Assembly: GCA_016302095.1 (NCBI GenBank)
Contig: JAEDOE010000077.1
Span: 1-6,053, forward strand
Reading direction: 5' to 3'
Length of the DNA: 6,053 bases
Source: Anaerovibrio sp.
Lineage (GTDB): Bacteria > Bacillota > Negativicutes > Selenomonadales > Selenomonadaceae
Shown here one piece after another: positions 5,512 to 6,053 of the stretch. The translations under genes were made by a program, and so were the position numbers. How positions within the stretch are numbered: position 1 is the stretch's first letter; every line of letters begins with the position of its first letter. The notes under the pieces are model-generated. The model did no database searches. It was not told the origin of the DNA and was given only the letters and a program-made list of their open reading frames with translations.

Positions 5512-6053
5512 ATGAATATAAAGGGCAAAGTGAAATGGCTGATCATAGGGGCGGTGGTGCTGGCAGCTGCTGCTGGCGGCTATAGCTATTACAGCAGCCA
5601 GCAGGAGGCGGCGCAGCAGGCAGCCAATGTGGAGCTGGTGACGGCATCAAGGCAGAATCTGAAGTCTACGGTGTCCGCTACAGGCACTATCAGGCCGGTG
5701 GACTCGGTGGAGGTCAGCTCCAAGATTACCGCTAGGATCAAGTCCGTGCTGGTAAAGGAAAATGATGTGGTGAAAGCAGGCCAGACGGTGGCTATCCTGG
5801 ATGGCAAGGACTACGAGGCCACCAAGGACCAGGCTTCCTACAAGGTGGTCAATACCCGTTCCAAGTACAAACGGGCGGAGTATCTGTACTCTATCGGTGC
5901 CAAGTCCAAGGAGGAGCTGGAGGATGCGGAGTACGACTACGATACAGCGGAAAGTTCCCTTTCCAAGACTGAGTCTGACCTGGCGGAGACGGTGATTACC
6001 GCCCCTATGGACGGCATTGTGGTAGGTGAGCCAAAGACGGCAGGCACCATGGC
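5512..6053 (+). CDS. HlyD/MacA-type periplasmic adaptor subunit (3' partial)
   Basis: Membrane fusion protein that bridges an inner-membrane transporter and the TolC-like channel. Only the first 180 codons are present; the frame is open to the right edge. A single N-terminal transmembrane anchor (about 8-23, WLIIGAVVLAAAAGG) is followed by a Gln/Ala-rich spacer, then a first beta/lipoyl half (about 53-98: VSATGTIRP, VEVSSKI, V-AGQTVAILDG), a helical hairpin (about 100-158) with its tip at SIGAKS (127-132), and the start of the second lipoyl half with TVITAPMDGIVVGEP (160-174). This order is diagnostic of the HlyD_2/RND-MFP superfamily. The sequence resembles MacA-like adaptors of ABC exporters more than toxin HlyD, but the transporter is outside the window. 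The hairpin arms are only about 26 residues each. The ribosome binding site AAGGGAG at 5497-5503, 8 nt upstream, supports the ATG at 5512. The missing C-terminus prevents a family-level name. Confidence 0.93.
   Translation, partial: MNIKGKVKWLIIGAVVLAAAAGGYSYYSSQQEAAQQAANVELVTASRQNLKSTVSATGTIRPVDSVEVSSKITARIKSVLVKENDVVKAGQTVAILDGKDYEATKDQASYKVVNTRSKYKRAEYLYSIGAKSKEELEDAEYDYDTAESSLSKTESDLAETVITAPMDGIVVGEPKTAGTM

Noticed and set aside
5801..5995. A 64-codon plus-strand open frame.
   Set aside because: It is out of frame within the adaptor gene, which continues open through this region with clear lipoyl and hairpin motifs. The product is Arg/Ser/Thr-rich.

Overview
The window is ordinary, well-packed chromosomal DNA with every supported gene on the + strand. 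It looks like part of a diderm Firmicute genome, most likely Negativicutes (Selenomonas-like). This is inferred from the mix of genes. An FtsEX pair followed by a coiled-coil M23 hydrolase of the PcsB/CwlO style and a C-terminal processing protease is a Firmicutes arrangement, while a TolC-family outer-membrane channel with a periplasmic adaptor requires an outer membrane. G+C looks moderate (mid-50s by eye, not counted), with many CTG leucine codons and strong purine-rich ribosome binding sites. No 16S or marker gene is present, so the taxon is a suggestion only.

Region 1 (1-3910) is a tight four-gene operon: ftsE (5' end cut by the window edge), ftsX (start overlaps the ftsE stop by 11 nt), a secreted M23 peptidase with an N-terminal coiled coil (12 nt after ftsX), and a membrane-anchored S41 protease with a PDZ domain (16 nt further on). 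The expected working model is that FtsE hydrolyses ATP in the cytoplasm, FtsX passes the conformational change across the membrane through its large outer loop, and the coiled-coil hydrolase is switched on to cut peptidoglycan during division or elongation. The S41 protease may trim or degrade envelope proteins, possibly including the hydrolase. The operon ends in a textbook rho-independent terminator at 3968-4011.

Region 2 (3911-4152) is a 242-nt intergenic stretch. It holds the terminator, a perfect TATAAT -10 box with a poor -35, a pair of ATACAGG direct repeats just downstream of it, and a GC-rich hairpin just before the next ribosome binding site.

Region 3 (4153-6053) is the start of an export operon: a TolC-family outer-membrane channel, an 81-nt gap without a terminator, and the first 180 codons of an HlyD/MacA-type adaptor that runs off the right edge. 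An inner-membrane transporter (for example a MacB-type ABC permease/ATPase) would be expected next, but it is not in the window.

I found no RNA genes, mobile elements, CRISPR arrays or prophage signs, and no clearly novel system. The points worth a second look are the intact catalytic site of the FtsEX-linked hydrolase in an apparent diderm, its linkage to the S41 protease, the unusual N-terminus of the TolC-like protein, and small repeat structures in the two intergenic gaps.
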